A DNA stretch of 64,000 nt from Zopfochytrium polystomum (lineage: Eukaryota; Chytridiomycota; Chytridiomycetes; Chytridiales; Chytridiaceae): assembly GCA_025765615.1 (NCBI GenBank), contig JAIVFJ010000060.1, forward strand, positions 264,259 through 328,258, given 5' to 3'. Within the stretch, counting starts at the first letter, position 1. Each line of letters starts with the position of its first letter. Shown here in pieces: positions 1 to 14,769 of this stretch. The notes under the pieces were generated by a model. The model was not told where the DNA came from and made no database searches. It worked only from the letters and a program-made list of their open reading frames with translations. The translations under genes and the position numbers were made by a program.

Positions 1-1566
1 CGCCGTGTACGACGCCATCGTCGCCCTCAACGACGAGATCGACGAGGTCCAGGCTCGGATCCGCGAAGCCACCCCCGCAAAGGCCGTCGACGAGTTCAAG
101 CTGCGCGCCGTCGCCGTCACCATCTCCGTCCACGCCGAGAACGAATGCGACGCCGAGATCCGGCTGTCGTACGCCGTCTCGGGCGCCAGCTGGACCCCGC
201 TGTACGACCTTCGCGCTCTCCTATCCGGTGAAACAGCGGGGGCGTCGTCGCCTTCTGGCGGCGATTCGTTGGAGGAGGACAAGGGCCCCGCCGCCCCCAA
301 ACACAAGGCCGCCGCGGCCGCCGCCTCCGCCGACCGACATCGCGTCTTGCTGCATTACCGCGCGTCCGTCTCCCAGCGCACTGGGGAGCCCTGGGACAAC
401 GTCGCCTTGACTCTCAGCGCCGCGTCACCGCAGATAGGATCGGCTGTGCCAACCCTCTCGCCCTTGATGGTCCGCGAGACGCCGCACTTCGCCGCCCGTC
501 CTTCAGGTTTCAGCAGCCGAGCCCCCTCATCAGCATATCGAAAAACTGCCTCAGTGCAAGAGGAAGTTGACGAGGCCACAGAACGGCTCAGAGGCAGCAT
601 AGAAAGAATCATGTCGCGCGGTGAGAAATTGGAGTCGCTCGAATACCAATCAGCACCACTGGAGTTCCGTTCACGCGGCACCGCTGTCGTCCACAACTCG
701 GTCACAGCCAGCTTTGTCATTCGCGGACTCTCTACGATTCCCAGCGACAGCGACAGCGAAGCAAAGTCGCAGTCGCACAAGGTGTCCGTAGCCGAGCTAG
801 CTTTCGACAATGTCGACCTGGAATGGGTAACGGTTCCAAAGGCGCTGGCGACTGTTTTCCTGCAGGTGAGTTTGCTATCAGCTGTTTTTTGTTTTTCGTG
901 TGGAACCGCGTCGGGTTCGATTGATGGCGATAAACGCTAACGCAACTTGCGGACCGCCGGGCCGAAATCACCAACCCCTCCTCTTTCCCAACGCAGTGCA
1001 AGGTCAAAAATACGTCCGACTACCCCCTGCTCCCCGGCCAGTCCTCGGTATTCTTTGGCAACTCGTTCGTCGCCAAATCGTCGATCCCGCTCGTCGCTCC
1101 GCACGAGAGCTTCTCCGTCTCCCTCGGAGAAGACAGCGCCGTCCGCGTCACCTACCACCCGCGCATCAAGCGCCTCCTCCAGCCTACCTCCGCCCTCTTC
1201 ACCGCCAGCATCAGCACCACCTACTACAGCCAGGGCATCACGGTCCACAACGCTCGCCTCACCCCGCTCCGCCGCCTCGTCGTCCGCGACCAGCTCCCCG
1301 TCTCCGCTGACGCCAAAATCAAGGTCAACGTCCTCGCCCCCGCTGAAATGCCCGTCGGCCCCGACAGCTGGATGGGCGCGACCGTCCGTGACGGCGTCCG
1401 CGCGCGCTACGCTCAAAAGAACGACGAGAGCCCTTCTGACGGAGACGCCGGGAACGGCATCGTCGAGTGGCTGTGCGCGAACGTTGCCCCCGCCGCTGTG
1501 TTCGACTTGACGCTGGCGTGGGAGATCTCGGCTCCCTTGGAGATGCACTGGTCGATACAGCTGTAG
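1..1566 (+). CDS. DUF4139-domain protein, 3' part (5' end outside window)
   Basis: Two exons are visible: 2-865 (open at the left edge) and 997-1566. They are joined in phase 0 across a 131-bp GT-AG intron (donor GTGAGT after TVFLQ), and the stop is at 1564-1566. The readable product is 288 + 189 residues. The left part has the beta-rich DUF4139 signature with the short motif SWTPLYDLR, and the second exon carries the C-terminal beta-sandwich (VTYHPRIKRLL, then an ending in WEISAPLEMHWSIQL). This family, often called mucoidy-inhibitor-A-like, occurs in bacteria, fungi and animals; its biochemical role is unknown. The usual N-terminal DUF4140 region would lie upstream of the window. The gene converges on the NLR-like gene, with 354 bp between the stops. 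The family call is fairly sure; no function can be assigned. Confidence 0.8.
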
Positions 1567-1920
1567 TGTAACTGGCTGTGGGGCGCTGCTCAGGGTTGGG
1601 AGGGATTCAGGCGTTTTGTCATAGCGGGCTTTTGTTTGTTCCTCTCTCTTTTTCTTGGAACCATCCTTCGCATCCAGCGTCCTTTGCGCCTCGATTTACA
1701 AAGGGAAATGTCATCACCCTCACGCTCTCGATGAAATCGAGCTATACAACAGCGTATTCATATATCTTTCAGAGCAAATGTGTGTTGCGATGGTGGAACT
1801 TGAGGAGTTGCTTGCTGGCCAAAAAGGGCATAGATGAAGGGGAGGAGGAGAGAGAGAGAGAGAGAGCGGAATCCAAAGAACCAGAGCGCAAGAGAGCGAC
1901 TAACTCCATCGTCGTCTCTG
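1567..1920. other. Convergent intergenic region
   Basis: This is the tail-to-tail spacer between the DUF4139 gene and the NLR-like gene. It holds a short GA tract near 1851-1866 and otherwise only presumptive 3' UTR sequence. No further gene is supported. Confidence 0.5.
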
Positions 1921-4900
1921 TCAGCCGAACCACGCCGTGTCCACCGCCACCGCCGGCATGGCGATAGCGAGCGCCATTCCCGCCCCCAGCGCGAAAAACC
2001 GCGACTCGTCCACAATTTGGATTTCGCCGCGGAGCTCGGGCGGCAGCCAGAACGGGACCAGCGCGTTCTCAAGAGCAACCCACCCGGCGTCCACCGCCGC
2101 CGCCGCCGCCGCCTCCGCTGAAGGCACACCAACCGAGCCGCCTCTCGCAACGAGGCCCTGATCTGCAAACACGTCGATCCACTCCACGTCGTCTCCAACC
2201 GCCGCCTCATCCGCCTCCATCCCGGCGCCGTCGCCGACGTCGCCGCCGCCGCCGCCAGTCCCGCGCTCCGCGAGCACCCGCGAAAACTCCCGCCCCGTCA
2301 CCGAGTCCCACACCAACACGGCGCGCCCGCCGTCCCGCCGCCCAAACGCCACCCACCGCCCGTCTGCGCTCACCGCCGCCGCCACCGCGTCGTCCCGCCG
2401 CACCGTAAACTTGTGCACCTCCAACCCCGTCGCGACGCTCCACACCCGCACCGAGCGGTCGTCCGCCGCCGACACCACCAGCTGCCCGCCGCCCCCGTCG
2501 ACGTTGCTGATCCCCACGCTCGTCACCGCCCCGCGGTGCCCCTCCAGCCGGTGCACCTCGCGCCCCGTCGCTACGTCCCACACCCGCACCGTCTTGTCCG
2601 CGCTGCCCGACACCACCAGCCGCCGGTCGCCGCTCACCGCCGCGCACTTGACCCGCTTCGCGTGCCCGCCGCCGCGCTCGTCCGGCGATTCGCCGCTCGA
2701 GGCGCTCCAGATGCGGATCAGCTGGTCGTACCCTGGGAAAGAAGGCGCGGCGAGTCGGGGTCGTAAGATTTTGCGGTTTCTTTACCCCCCAACTTGGGGA
2801 GGCGGGGGAGGCGGGGGAGGGGGGAGGGGAGGTAGGGGGAGGTATTCTCAGACAACTGACCGCCAGACACGATGAACCGGCCGTCCGGACTGTACGCAAG
2901 CGAGTGAATCTCCGTGTGGTGCGACTGTAAAATCTGCAGCTGCTCGCCCGTGTCCGCATTCCAAACGCGTATCGACTTGTCGGAGCTCCCCGAGACCACG
3001 CGGCCCCCGTCGGGGCAGAACGCGACAGAGTGCACCTCGCTCTCGTGCCCGATGCACACGGCGAGCTCTTGCCCCGTGTTCGCCGACCACGTCCGCACCG
3101 TCGTGTCGTAGCTGCCGGATACCAGCCGCTGGCCGTCCGGGCTGTACGCCACGCCGTTGACGTAGCCCAGGTGGCTCGTTATTCTTAACGCCTCTTGGCC
3201 TTGTTCGAAGTCGTAGATGTAAATCATCTTGTCTCTGAGTCAAGGCAGGATTAGGACAATCGATGACCGTGAGGGTGCTGAGCAAGCTCTCGATGTTTTT
3301 TGGGGGAGAAGGGGTAGAATACCTGCTTCCAACAGCGAGAAATCGCCCGAGGGGATTAAAGGCCACCGACGTGGTGTAAAAGGCGGCATTCCACTGGCCT
3401 GCCCGCCCCCGGCCCCCAAACTTGAACAGCTGCTTTCCCGTCGCGACGTCCCACACCCGGGTCGTGCAGTCCATGCCGGCAGAGGCGATCCGCGCGCCGT
3501 CCGGACTGAACGCGACCGCGGACGTCCACCCGACGTGCCCGACCAACTCGCGCAGCTTTTCCCCAGTCTCTGCGTCCCACACAAACACCTCTCCCCGCTC
3601 GCCCCCCGACGCAATCATCCGCCCGTCCGGGCTAAACGCCGCCCCGTGCACCTCCCCGCTGTGCCCCACCAGCCGCCGAACCTCCTCCCCGGTCGCCGCC
3701 TCCCACACCCGCACCGTCCGGTCCCACGACCCAGACACCACCCGCCGCCCGTCCGCGCTGAACGCCGCCGCGTGCACAAGGCTCGTGTGCCCCTCCAGCA
3801 CGTTCACGCACCCGGACCACCGCGCCAGCCCCCCGCGCTCCGCCGCCGCCGCGCGGATCCCCGCCGGCCCGCGCTCCGCCATCAACCGGTGGAACGCCGA
3901 CTCCGACGGCGACAGCGGCACCGCGCTAAAGTACACCTGCAGCGCTGACTCGCGCAGCGGGATCTGGAACATTTGTACCGCTCGCCGCACGTCCTGCAGA
4001 AGCCCCCGCATCTTGAACCGCCCCGTCGACGGCGTTTGGACCTCCACGTCCTCGCCGACGGCTTGCTCCAGCGCGACCGTCGCCGGGACGGCGAGGGAGA
4101 CGCACTGCAGGAGGCTAAGGGCTTCAAGGAGGTGGTGCGCGTTTGCGAGGAAGAGCGAGCATAGCTGCGCGGTCAAGTCGGGGCTCAGGAAGCCTCTTTG
4201 CTCGTCGCCGACGAGCCTGGGCTGCTCGTTCAAAGCAGCAGGTCCTTCTCCTTGTTCAAGCTCGACAATCGGCTGCAACGAGTCGATCGTGGCGCAAGCG
4301 TGCTCCCAGAAATGCTTTGCCGAATACCGCACGTGCTCGGGAATGTCGCTCTTGACTTTGGCTTCAAAGTTTGGAACGTCTGCGTGAAAGCCGGGCAGCG
4401 CCAAGTTGCACATGTTGAATTTGAGGTTCCTGTTCAATGCCGTAATGCACCACTTTGCGATGAGGGCGTGGTCCTTGAAAACGTCTATTTGAAACAGTGG
4501 GTTCTTGCAGCGGGACATGTCCACCAAGTAGTCTTTGACCGACTTGTGGAAGATCCTCAACTTCTTTGTGGTTGTGTCTAGAACCAAAACGGGCTCGAGC
4601 ATCCTGATTGCCCTGTACACATCCACCGGATCATCTTCAGACAGCAAGGACACGATTCCTGTCGCGGTCAACGGCTCATGAACGAGAACAATTGTCGATA
4701 AAACGTACCGCAGAGTCGTCTGCAGAACGGTCGCGCCAAACATGCGCTCAAATGTCCGCGTGTACATTGCGTCCATGCTCCCGTCCAGCTTTCCTCCCTC
4801 TGGAAGATCCTGAATCACAGAGAGCGTGATCGAGTCTGACGATTCGAGGTACTTGCAGGCCGTGACCAGCCACACAAAGACGCCGGAAGACTTTTTCACG

Positions 4901-7371
4901 AGCGCATCGGCTCCCTCGTCGACGAGCGACGGCTCCAGCCCGTGCGCCGCGAGAAAGTGCTTGGCAAAGAAAATCTGGTCGCGATGGTTGTCTTCGTCGC
5001 TCGGCTCGATCGACTTTGTCGGCAGCATCTCCAGCGCCTCCTTGATGTCCGCCTCGGGGCGGCCCGTCACCAAAAGCTTGACCTGAGCGGGCAGCGTCTT
5101 GCTGAGCTCGGCAAACACCTGCAGGATCTCGCGGCGCTGGTTCTGCCGTCCGCACTCGTCCAGTGCGTCCACGACCAGTACCACCGACTGCCGAAGCTTC
5201 CCAGAGCTCGAGAGCTTTTGCAGCGGGACTTGGACCAGCGCCTCAAACATTTCCTGGATGGGCCGGCCGAGGATTTCGGGAAAGGTTGCCTTGATAGAGA
5301 GGAGGAGGTTGCCGTAGTGAACGCTGAACTGCGCCAATCCGAACGCCAGAGTCAAAATCAAGTTGCGCGCGCTGCTGCGGCGCTCGTCGTCGTGCTTGCA
5401 GAAAAACTGTCCGCCCAGAAGACTCTGCGCTTGAAGCTCTCCTGCGACGATCGCGGCCATGACGGATTTGCCGACGCCAGCCACTCCTCGGAGCCACATG
5501 ATTCGCTGAGTGGGTGACCCGTCATCGTCATCGTCGCCGGCGGACAGGAATCCTAGAACTTGGTCTAAAAGCCACTTTCTTGTTCCCGGCAAAAAGTCCT
5601 TTGTCAAACGATCGCGTTCCTTGTCCATCTCTGCAGACAGTGGCTTGAGCCAGCCCTCCAGTTCGTCGATGCTCTGCCGGGAGAGGTAGATTTCGGCGGC
5701 GGGTGCAATCGTTTGCTGCTCCATGACCCGTTTACTTTGAACTTCCCGCGCTTTCGTCACTATTCTGATGTTGTAATCAGCAAAACGATGTAGACGCCTC
5801 GGAGTCAGCCCAGAAGCTTCCTTACTTGTCCACATCGTTTTGGCGGTCCACTTTGGGACCCTGTAGCTTCAGGATTTCGGCAACGGTCCTGCGCACGGTC
5901 TGGCGCCTCGGACTGCGGTGGTGACAGTGGAGCTGGTCCGGGAACTCCAGCGGGTCGAATGTGCTAAACTCGAAGCTGCCCGAACGGAGTTTCCCGTCAA
6001 ACTTGACGCTGCTCCGTTGAGACAGCAGTACTGGAAGAATGTCGCATCCTTTCTCTTCTTTCATTTGCAGCGCGAGCTCCCACTGTAGCGAAAATCGAAC
6101 GCGTTTTATTTTGGTTTTTTATTTTTTTTATTTTGGAGCAACTTGTTATGCACTTTAAGGGCCACTGGAACTGTCGACGCGTTTCACTCACTTCTAGCAG
6201 CACATTGTCGGGGACCGTGTCCGCATATTTCATCTTTTCCATTCCCTTGTCCGAGCACAGCAAAATGAAGATTCCAGAGTGAAACAGTCCGGACATGAAG
6301 TTCAGCTCCCACTGCTCGCCGGCGGATAGACACTGCACGTCGAGAAACGGGTGCAGTCCGTCGTACTTGGACTCTGGCGGGAAGAGGCCGCCGTTCTTGA
6401 AGGCGCGCTCGGAAGCGATCGCGTCTTTCATTTGCCAAAAGAGCAGCTCTGCGACGTGGCTTTCGTAAGCTTGACGGTAACTGGAAATTTTTTGGGGCAC
6501 AACCCTTTAATACGGAGAGCGAAAGAGAGAGAGAGGGGGGTGGCATCTCCCGCGTTGCTTGTTCGACTTGCGAACGTTTCACCGACCTGATGAAAAATGG
6601 ATGCCGCTCCACGTCGGCTCGGCATCTCCAGTCCGCAAGGACCAAATCCTTCCAGTGCTCTGTGGCCGAGTTTGCACCGGTCATGGGTGAATCCAGAAGA
6701 GAAACAGGCTTTCCCCGCCCCCCTCCCCTTGCTCCTCTTACCGTTCGTCGGTACTTCCTGATCATGAAGTGCCGCATCCTCGTTCAACGGTTGAGCTCCT
6801 GTATCCGCGTGGAAGGGCCGCTGATAGTGCGAACGTCAAAACAAGAGTAACACCACAAAGCTCGCGCCCGGAGGACGTACGCTGTCGTTGTCATCGCCTG
6901 CACCGGCGCCGTACGCATCGCCTTTGGCGTTCGAGGTCTCGTCGAGCGTCACCTGTCGTTCGTTTTCAAGAAGGCGGTCGGTTCAATGAGCGGAACGCAG
7001 GGAAACAGTAAAACCCGCGATTCGCCCCCTTCGTCCCGTCGGGGACGCGCGCGGGCGCTTTCTTTCTTTCTCACCTCCCACTTGTACGCCTCGGCAAACA
7101 CCTCCTGGAGGTCGTCGTCGGCGCTGAGCACGTTGACCTCGTCGGTGGCCGGGTCCGTGAACTCGAGCTCGATCGTCGGCTGCTGATGCTGCTGCGCGCC
7201 TCCGGCGATCTTCCAGCCCAGCGCGACCTGCCGCAGCACGGCGTCGTAGCCGGCCGCTGGCGCCACGCGGATCTTTTTGAACTTGCCTCGGTACTTGAAG
7301 CGCACGGCGACAGTCGTCGTTGTGCTTGTGCTCGTGCCGGCGGCGGCGTCTGGCGGCGCCGTGGCCTCCAT
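1921..7371 (-). CDS. NLR-like receptor: PB1-TIR-NACHT-WD40 protein
   Basis: Nine exons, all phase-consistent: 7075-7371, 6881-6952, 6742-6820, 6587-6659, 6192-6480, 5826-6082, 5764-3323, 3234-2861 and 2732-1921. They give 1564 residues. Residues ~21-98 form a PB1-like domain with a basic first strand (RFKYRGKFKKIRV) and an acidic OPCA-type stretch (ADDDLQEV). A TIR domain spans ~175-350; its probable catalytic glutamate lies in DNVLLEWELAL, a motif split by intron 5. The NACHT NTPase follows, with Walker A GVAGVGKS (~449-456) and Walker B VVLVVDALDE. A helical linker then leads to about ten WD40 repeats (~1005-1500). Fungal NLRs of this kind act as intracellular sensors: WD40 repeats recognise, NACHT oligomerises and the N-terminal domain signals. 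A TIR effector would be expected to cleave NAD or nucleotides, which is inference. An alternative in-frame start lies 36 bases upstream at 7407. Confidence 0.85.
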
Positions 7372-7545
7372 TTGCACCGAAGATAAATGTGTGTGGAAGG
7401 TAGACACCGTGGGAATAAATAATTATCTGTTTGTCTTCCACTCAGAATAATGGCAACGAATGCTTCATGTTTGTCACACACACACACACACCCACACACA
7501 TTCATTACAACCACTATGCACATGTTCAGTTCATTCATTCGTCAA

Positions 7546-9663
7546 TTATGAGCCGCCTTCGTTCTTCTTCGCGGGCGCGGGCCTGCTTGCGCGCAGCCGC
7601 ACGACGACTCCACCACTGCCGCCCGATCCATCCGCCCACTCCGCCCCTGGCACCCTTTTCGCGAGGAATGCGCTCCACGCCGCGTCGCCGGCCGCACCGT
7701 CGCCGTTGTCGTCCCCCACGTCAAACAAAAGGAGACCGCGGAGCTCGGCGGCCGGAAACGTAAAGTACGCCTTTTGCAAAAGCGTCCACGTCCGCTGCCG
7801 CACCCACGGGAGAATCGGCTGCGCGGGGGGCGAGAAGTGGGCGGGTCGCGGGGGGTCGGGGGGATAACAGGGGAGTGAAAGAGGACACGCGATCAAAAAC
7901 CCACACAAAGGGCACCCAAGGTCGCGAATAAAAAAAAAGCACAAAGGGTAATCAAAGTCGAGCAAGCGCTCGGGTCAATTCAACCTTGAGAATCATCATC
8001 TTCCTCACCTCAACGATTTTCCGAGCCTGCGCGTCAGCGCGTCGCCAGATCCGCCCGAACGCGACAAAGTCCAAGTCCGCGAGCAGCGCCCTCTGCAGCC
8101 GCATCGCCGCCGCCACGGCGTCCGACGTCCGCACCGCCGCGGGCAGCACGCAGTAAAGACGCAGCAGCGAGTGCATCGAGAGGCCGCCGGCTGTGCGCCG
8201 TGTCGACGCTGATTGCGCACCCGCGGCGGCGGTCGCGGCGCCGGATGCGGATGCCGCCGTCGTGGTCGGGGAGTTGCAGATAAAGTAGAGCATGTACAGG
8301 CTGGTGAATTCGGCTCGCCGCGGGTACTTTGTTTGGGTGCGTTGTTTTGAGGAGCGCGAAAGGAAGCGAAGGTTCACGTCAGACGAGGTATTCCGAGCGC
8401 TGGATCAAAAAAGAGCTGTTTCGCTTGAGATGGCTTACTTGGTCGTCAGCGCCGGCCGCCGACGTGCCAGGATACACCACGCGAACAAGCCCGACAAGCG
8501 ACTTGAGGAGTTCTGCGTCGTGGCCCGCCTCTAGGCAAACCTCTGCCGACTTTTCGTACACTGGGATTTTTTTGTTTCCACACACAAAAAAAAAAACAAA
8601 AAAAAAAAAAACACTCTACTGACCCGAGACAGCAAAAGCGTCGTACACCGCTGCGGCCACGAGACCCTCCCTGAGTTTTCCTTTGAGCATGGGCGGGCGA
8701 GCGGGCGGGCGGGGGAAAGTAAGCGGAGGGAACACGCCAAACTCCCCACGCGGGCGCAGGGAAAGAAAAGCAACATCGTCTTACGAAAATTCGCCAGGAT
8801 CGGGTCCATGTCGTGCGGGCCGGGCTCTGCTTTTGCCGCCGCCCGGTCCCGCCGGTACTTTTCGACGCGGCCCACAATGTGCGCAAAGTAGGCCTCCTGG
8901 ATGCGCCGGTTCTTCAGGCTGGGTGCAAGGAGACCAGGAGGAGAAGGAGGAGAAGGAGGGAGGTCAGGACCGGCGCGGCTATGTTCCCACGAAGTTCACT
9001 CAAGGCTCCAAAACGCAACCTATTGTCGTCAAACTCGTCCGAGCCCGGCCCAAGACGGCGGCTAACGAACGTGAGACTGGAAAAGTCCGCGACGGCCGCC
9101 GGCGGCGGCGGCGGCGGTGCCGGCGCTGATGACGCTCCCTGCGCCGCTGCAGCCGCCGCGAGATCGCCGCCGTTGCGACTTGAACGCCGCCAGTCTGCAG
9201 ACTCGGCCGCCCGCCCGGAACCATACTGTCCCGAGCCGGTTTCGCCCGCCGCGCTCGTTCCGCGGCCGCCGCCGCTTCCGCGCCACGCACCTCTCCCGCC
9301 TCCGCGGCCGGTCGATCCGTGGCCACCGCCGCCGCCGCGCTGTTCTGCCCCGTCTTTGTCGTCTGGTCCCTCCGCCAGCGCCGCCGCCCAACTTGGTCCT
9401 GATGATCCTCCCCGCGCCCATCGAGCCCCTCCTCCTCCTACTCCTCCTCCTCCTCCTCCTCCTCCTCCTCCTCGACCGCCTCGACCGCCTCCTCGACTTC
9501 TTCCTCCTCCTCCGCCTCGTCCGCCTCCGCCTCGCTCCCAACGGTCTGGTGGTGGCGGTCCTTCTTCTTCTTTTTCTTCTTCTCTTGCATCATGATGATA
9601 ACGATGACGATGATGATGATGCGGCCGCTGGCCGTTGTCCGTCCTCGCGCTGTCGTCGTCCAT
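7546..9663 (-). CDS. Probable SAC3/GANP-family protein with RGG-rich N-terminus
   Basis: The 3' exons are well supported by phase: 8785-8918, 8624-8680, 8439-8560, 8009-8326 and 7546-7818. They read VYEKSAEVCLEAGHDAE and RRAEFTSLYMLYFI, close in pattern to the SAC3/GANP fold of THP3/LENG8-type proteins (typically VYE.HA..ALEAGD and NRAEFTAY.ILY). Such proteins act in mRNA export or mRNA elongation complexes. The first exon, ~9020-9663, would encode a disordered His-, Gly- and RGG-rich N-terminus ending near FSSLTFV. It can be joined in phase only through a weak donor (GTTGCG), so that junction is uncertain. A C-terminal winged-helix-like segment ends in a low-complexity tail. The gene starts 366 bp from the divergent DnaJ gene and ends 174 bp upstream of the NLR-like gene on the same strand. 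The family call rests on short motifs only. Confidence 0.5.
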
Positions 9664-10028
9664 TATTGCGATTGGCGGATTTTGAATAAAACAAAATAAA
9701 ATTTTTATGTTTGGTTTCCATTTCGTTTTTCACCGCATTTCACAATTCCAGCCTGAAAGGCGATTTTTCACGGAGTTGTGCGAAAACCGTGGAAAAGAAG
9801 GTTTTTTGTTTTCGTTTTGGAATCGAGTCGCGTCGGGGGGCAGGCAATCAGCCAATAGAGTTTTGCAAAGTGTGAATGGAAGCGAGGTTGAAGGAAAAAG
9901 ACGTTTTTGAAAAGAGATTGCGCAGACAAGGAGAAAAAAAACAAAAAAAAAATGGGAGGAAAAAAGAGTTCCAAAAATGAACAAACATAACAAACAAAAC
10001 AAAAAAAAAAAGAAAGAAAAGTAACAAA
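9664..10028. promoter_or_regulatory. Divergent promoter region
   Basis: These 365 bp separate the start codons of the SAC3-like gene (-) and the DnaJ gene (+), so both promoters must lie here. The segment is much more A+T-rich than its flanks. It contains AAAATAAAATTTTTATG-type sequence near 9690-9707 and several A-runs just before the DnaJ start. No specific factor site can be named. Confidence 0.55.
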
Positions 10029-12494
<2,466 letters not shown>

Positions 12495-12791
12495 TTTGTC
12501 GGTTGGGGTGCTGAAAGCGCACCGAGTCGCGGTGATTGGTGCCAGGGTTTGGTGGGGTGAGGGTCCAAAGCGAATGACACATAAGAAACACAAAAAAAAA
12601 AAAAAAAAAAAAGGAAAGGACAACCGCGGGTTACCCTGTTAGGAACGACTCTCGGGAAAGCGTTTTGAGTGCAGCGTCCTACTTGTGGGAACGTCCTATA
12701 CCGGAAACTAAGAAGAAAAAAAAAGAAGAAAAAAAGAAAGAAAAAAAAAAGAAAGAAAAAAAACACACCCCCAGGAGGGGGATTGGCTCCT

Positions 12792-12847
<56 letters not shown>

Positions 12848-13547
12848 TATCAAAGCGAAAAGTTTTTTCTTTTTCTTCTTCTTCTGCGCCAGACTGAAAC
12901 AAAACACCACCCCCCGCCCTGGGGTTTTACCAAGCGGAGAGGGGGAGATTCTTTCTATTTATTTATTTTTTTTTTTTTTCCTCCTCGAAAGTTGTGGGGG
13001 GGCGCGGGGGAGTATGGCGGGGGCCTTTTGCTTTCAAACATCGGCAGTGGGTGTGTGGGCCGTGATTTTGCCGCTGTGGTCGTGGTGGGTGGGTGGGTGG
13101 GTGGTGGGGTTGCTCTTGTTCCCTAAAAACTATTCTTGGCCGCTGCCCCCCGCGCCCGCCGTCCGCGTTTTTGGGGGGCATCCAAAGTTGGGGGGCGGGG
13201 GCGCTAATAGCGGGGCCGCGACGCGTCGCCAGCCGTGCCTCACTGTCCCCCTCCCCCCCGACTTTTCACTTGCCATGGTGCGGTGCTGGAGTTTCACACC
13301 GCTGTCGAGTTAGGGAAGTGGAGAATCGAAGTGATTTCACTCTGTCTCTCACACGCACACACACTCCCACACACACCCTCTCTCTCTCTCTCTCTCGTTG
13401 GGAGGGAAAGAGTTCTGCGGACGCCAATTTTTGGTTTTGGTTTTTGTCTTTCCGTTGGGTGATCCAGGAAAGCAAGGACTTCGTCTCGTCACTGCACCCG
13501 AGTCCCTTCAGCACAGCCAGACACGCTCCCCTCCCCTTCCCTTCTCA

Positions 13548-13580
<33 letters not shown>

Positions 13581-13684
13581 AAAGAAGCAAGAGCAGTAGC
13601 CCAGCGAGGAAATAGAACAACCTGACAACTACCACTAGAACAACAACATCTTGGCGTTGCCTGACCCGACGACGCATCACGACC
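12495..13684. other. Low-complexity intergenic stretch
   Basis: About 1.2 kb without a convincing gene. It contains an A-run near 12592-12612, purine-rich A/G sequence to ~12770, an (AC)n tract at ~12794-12845, a T-run near 12967-12979, several G-runs (13000-13210), a CT tract near 13379-13396 and a (GTC)n run near 13551-13580. The reading frames that cross it translate these repeats and are not genes. Confidence 0.6.
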
Positions 13685-13780
13685 ATGGGCCTCCTGGGGC
13701 TCGACCTGGGACTCATCTGCGAGGATACCACGTGCTTACACTCAGACAGCTTCGCGAAGGTGTTCTGCAAAGACGCGGGT
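13685..13780 (+). CDS. Possible first exon of a small Cys-containing protein
   Basis: An ATG at 13685 opens 32 codons with three cysteines (MGLLGLDLGLICEDTTC at the start). They end exactly at a consensus donor GTAAGT at 13781. A plausible acceptor (TTTTTTCACCAG) lies near 13975. However, joining there in phase 0 gives an immediate stop, and alternative acceptors a few bases on give a short tail of ~34 residues (ending at 14079) with no recognisable domain. The strong donor argues for a transcribed gene and the missing continuation argues against certainty. No function is proposed. Confidence 0.3.
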
Positions 13781-14713
13781 GTAAGTAGGGTGGGCGGGCG
13801 ACGCCGGCCCGTGTTCGTGTTCGTCAGGCTTTGGATACCCCACCCCCCCCCCCCCAAAAAAAAAAAAAAAAAAAAGGCCCGCGCCCCACCATCTGACAAG
13901 AGGACTTCCGGGCAGAAGAAGGCGCCGCCGACACCGTCGCGGTAACGTGAATAAAACAACCAATTTTTTCACCAGTGAAAAGCTCAAGACACGTGCGACT
14001 GGAAGTGCAGTCCCGCATATCAAGGCACGCCACAGCAATGAAACCAAGGACCAACTGTGTCCGCGGAACGCCCAAGTTTAGAGCAGACAGACTGAGCTGG
14101 TATCTATGGTCTGATGTATCTGCTTAGAGCCGCGACCGCCGTAGGTGAAGGCAAGCAGAGAAGCGTTGGTGCGGAGGCACGAGAGATGAAAACTTTGGCG
14201 CGTTTCGCCCTTTCGTTCCTTGCTTCCTTCCTTCGTTCATCGGTTTGGCAAAAGGCGACCCTGAACATCGGCGTACTTTTTATTTTATTTTTTCTTTTTG
14301 GTTCGCTGGCGCCTTGAAGCGCGGAGACACACACGGATGGGGTCGCGTCCACGGGCGGGCGCCCATCAACCACTGCGCCCTTGGCGAGGCGAAAGGCCCC
14401 GGCTGGGGTTGGACCAACCCCCACCCCCCTATTATCCATCGCTTCCTACTCTCCAAGTTGCATGGTGGAGGGGGGGCTGTTCGTTGTTGTGGGCGGGACG
14501 GTCGGCGCTCCGCCACTCTCTCTCTCTCTCGATCACGACGGCGACCACGCCGTCGCGGCTGAGCTCCCGCTGCGGCCGCTACTGCTGCTGCTACGGCCAC
14601 CTGAGGCTGCCGTCGTCGTCGTTGCCCGGGTCGTGGGCCGGCTGCTCCTGCTGACGCCGATGCGGCCGGGAGAGCCCTGCGAGACGGCGGCGGCGGCGGC
14701 GGCTGATTGTTGC

Positions 14714-14769
<56 letters not shown>

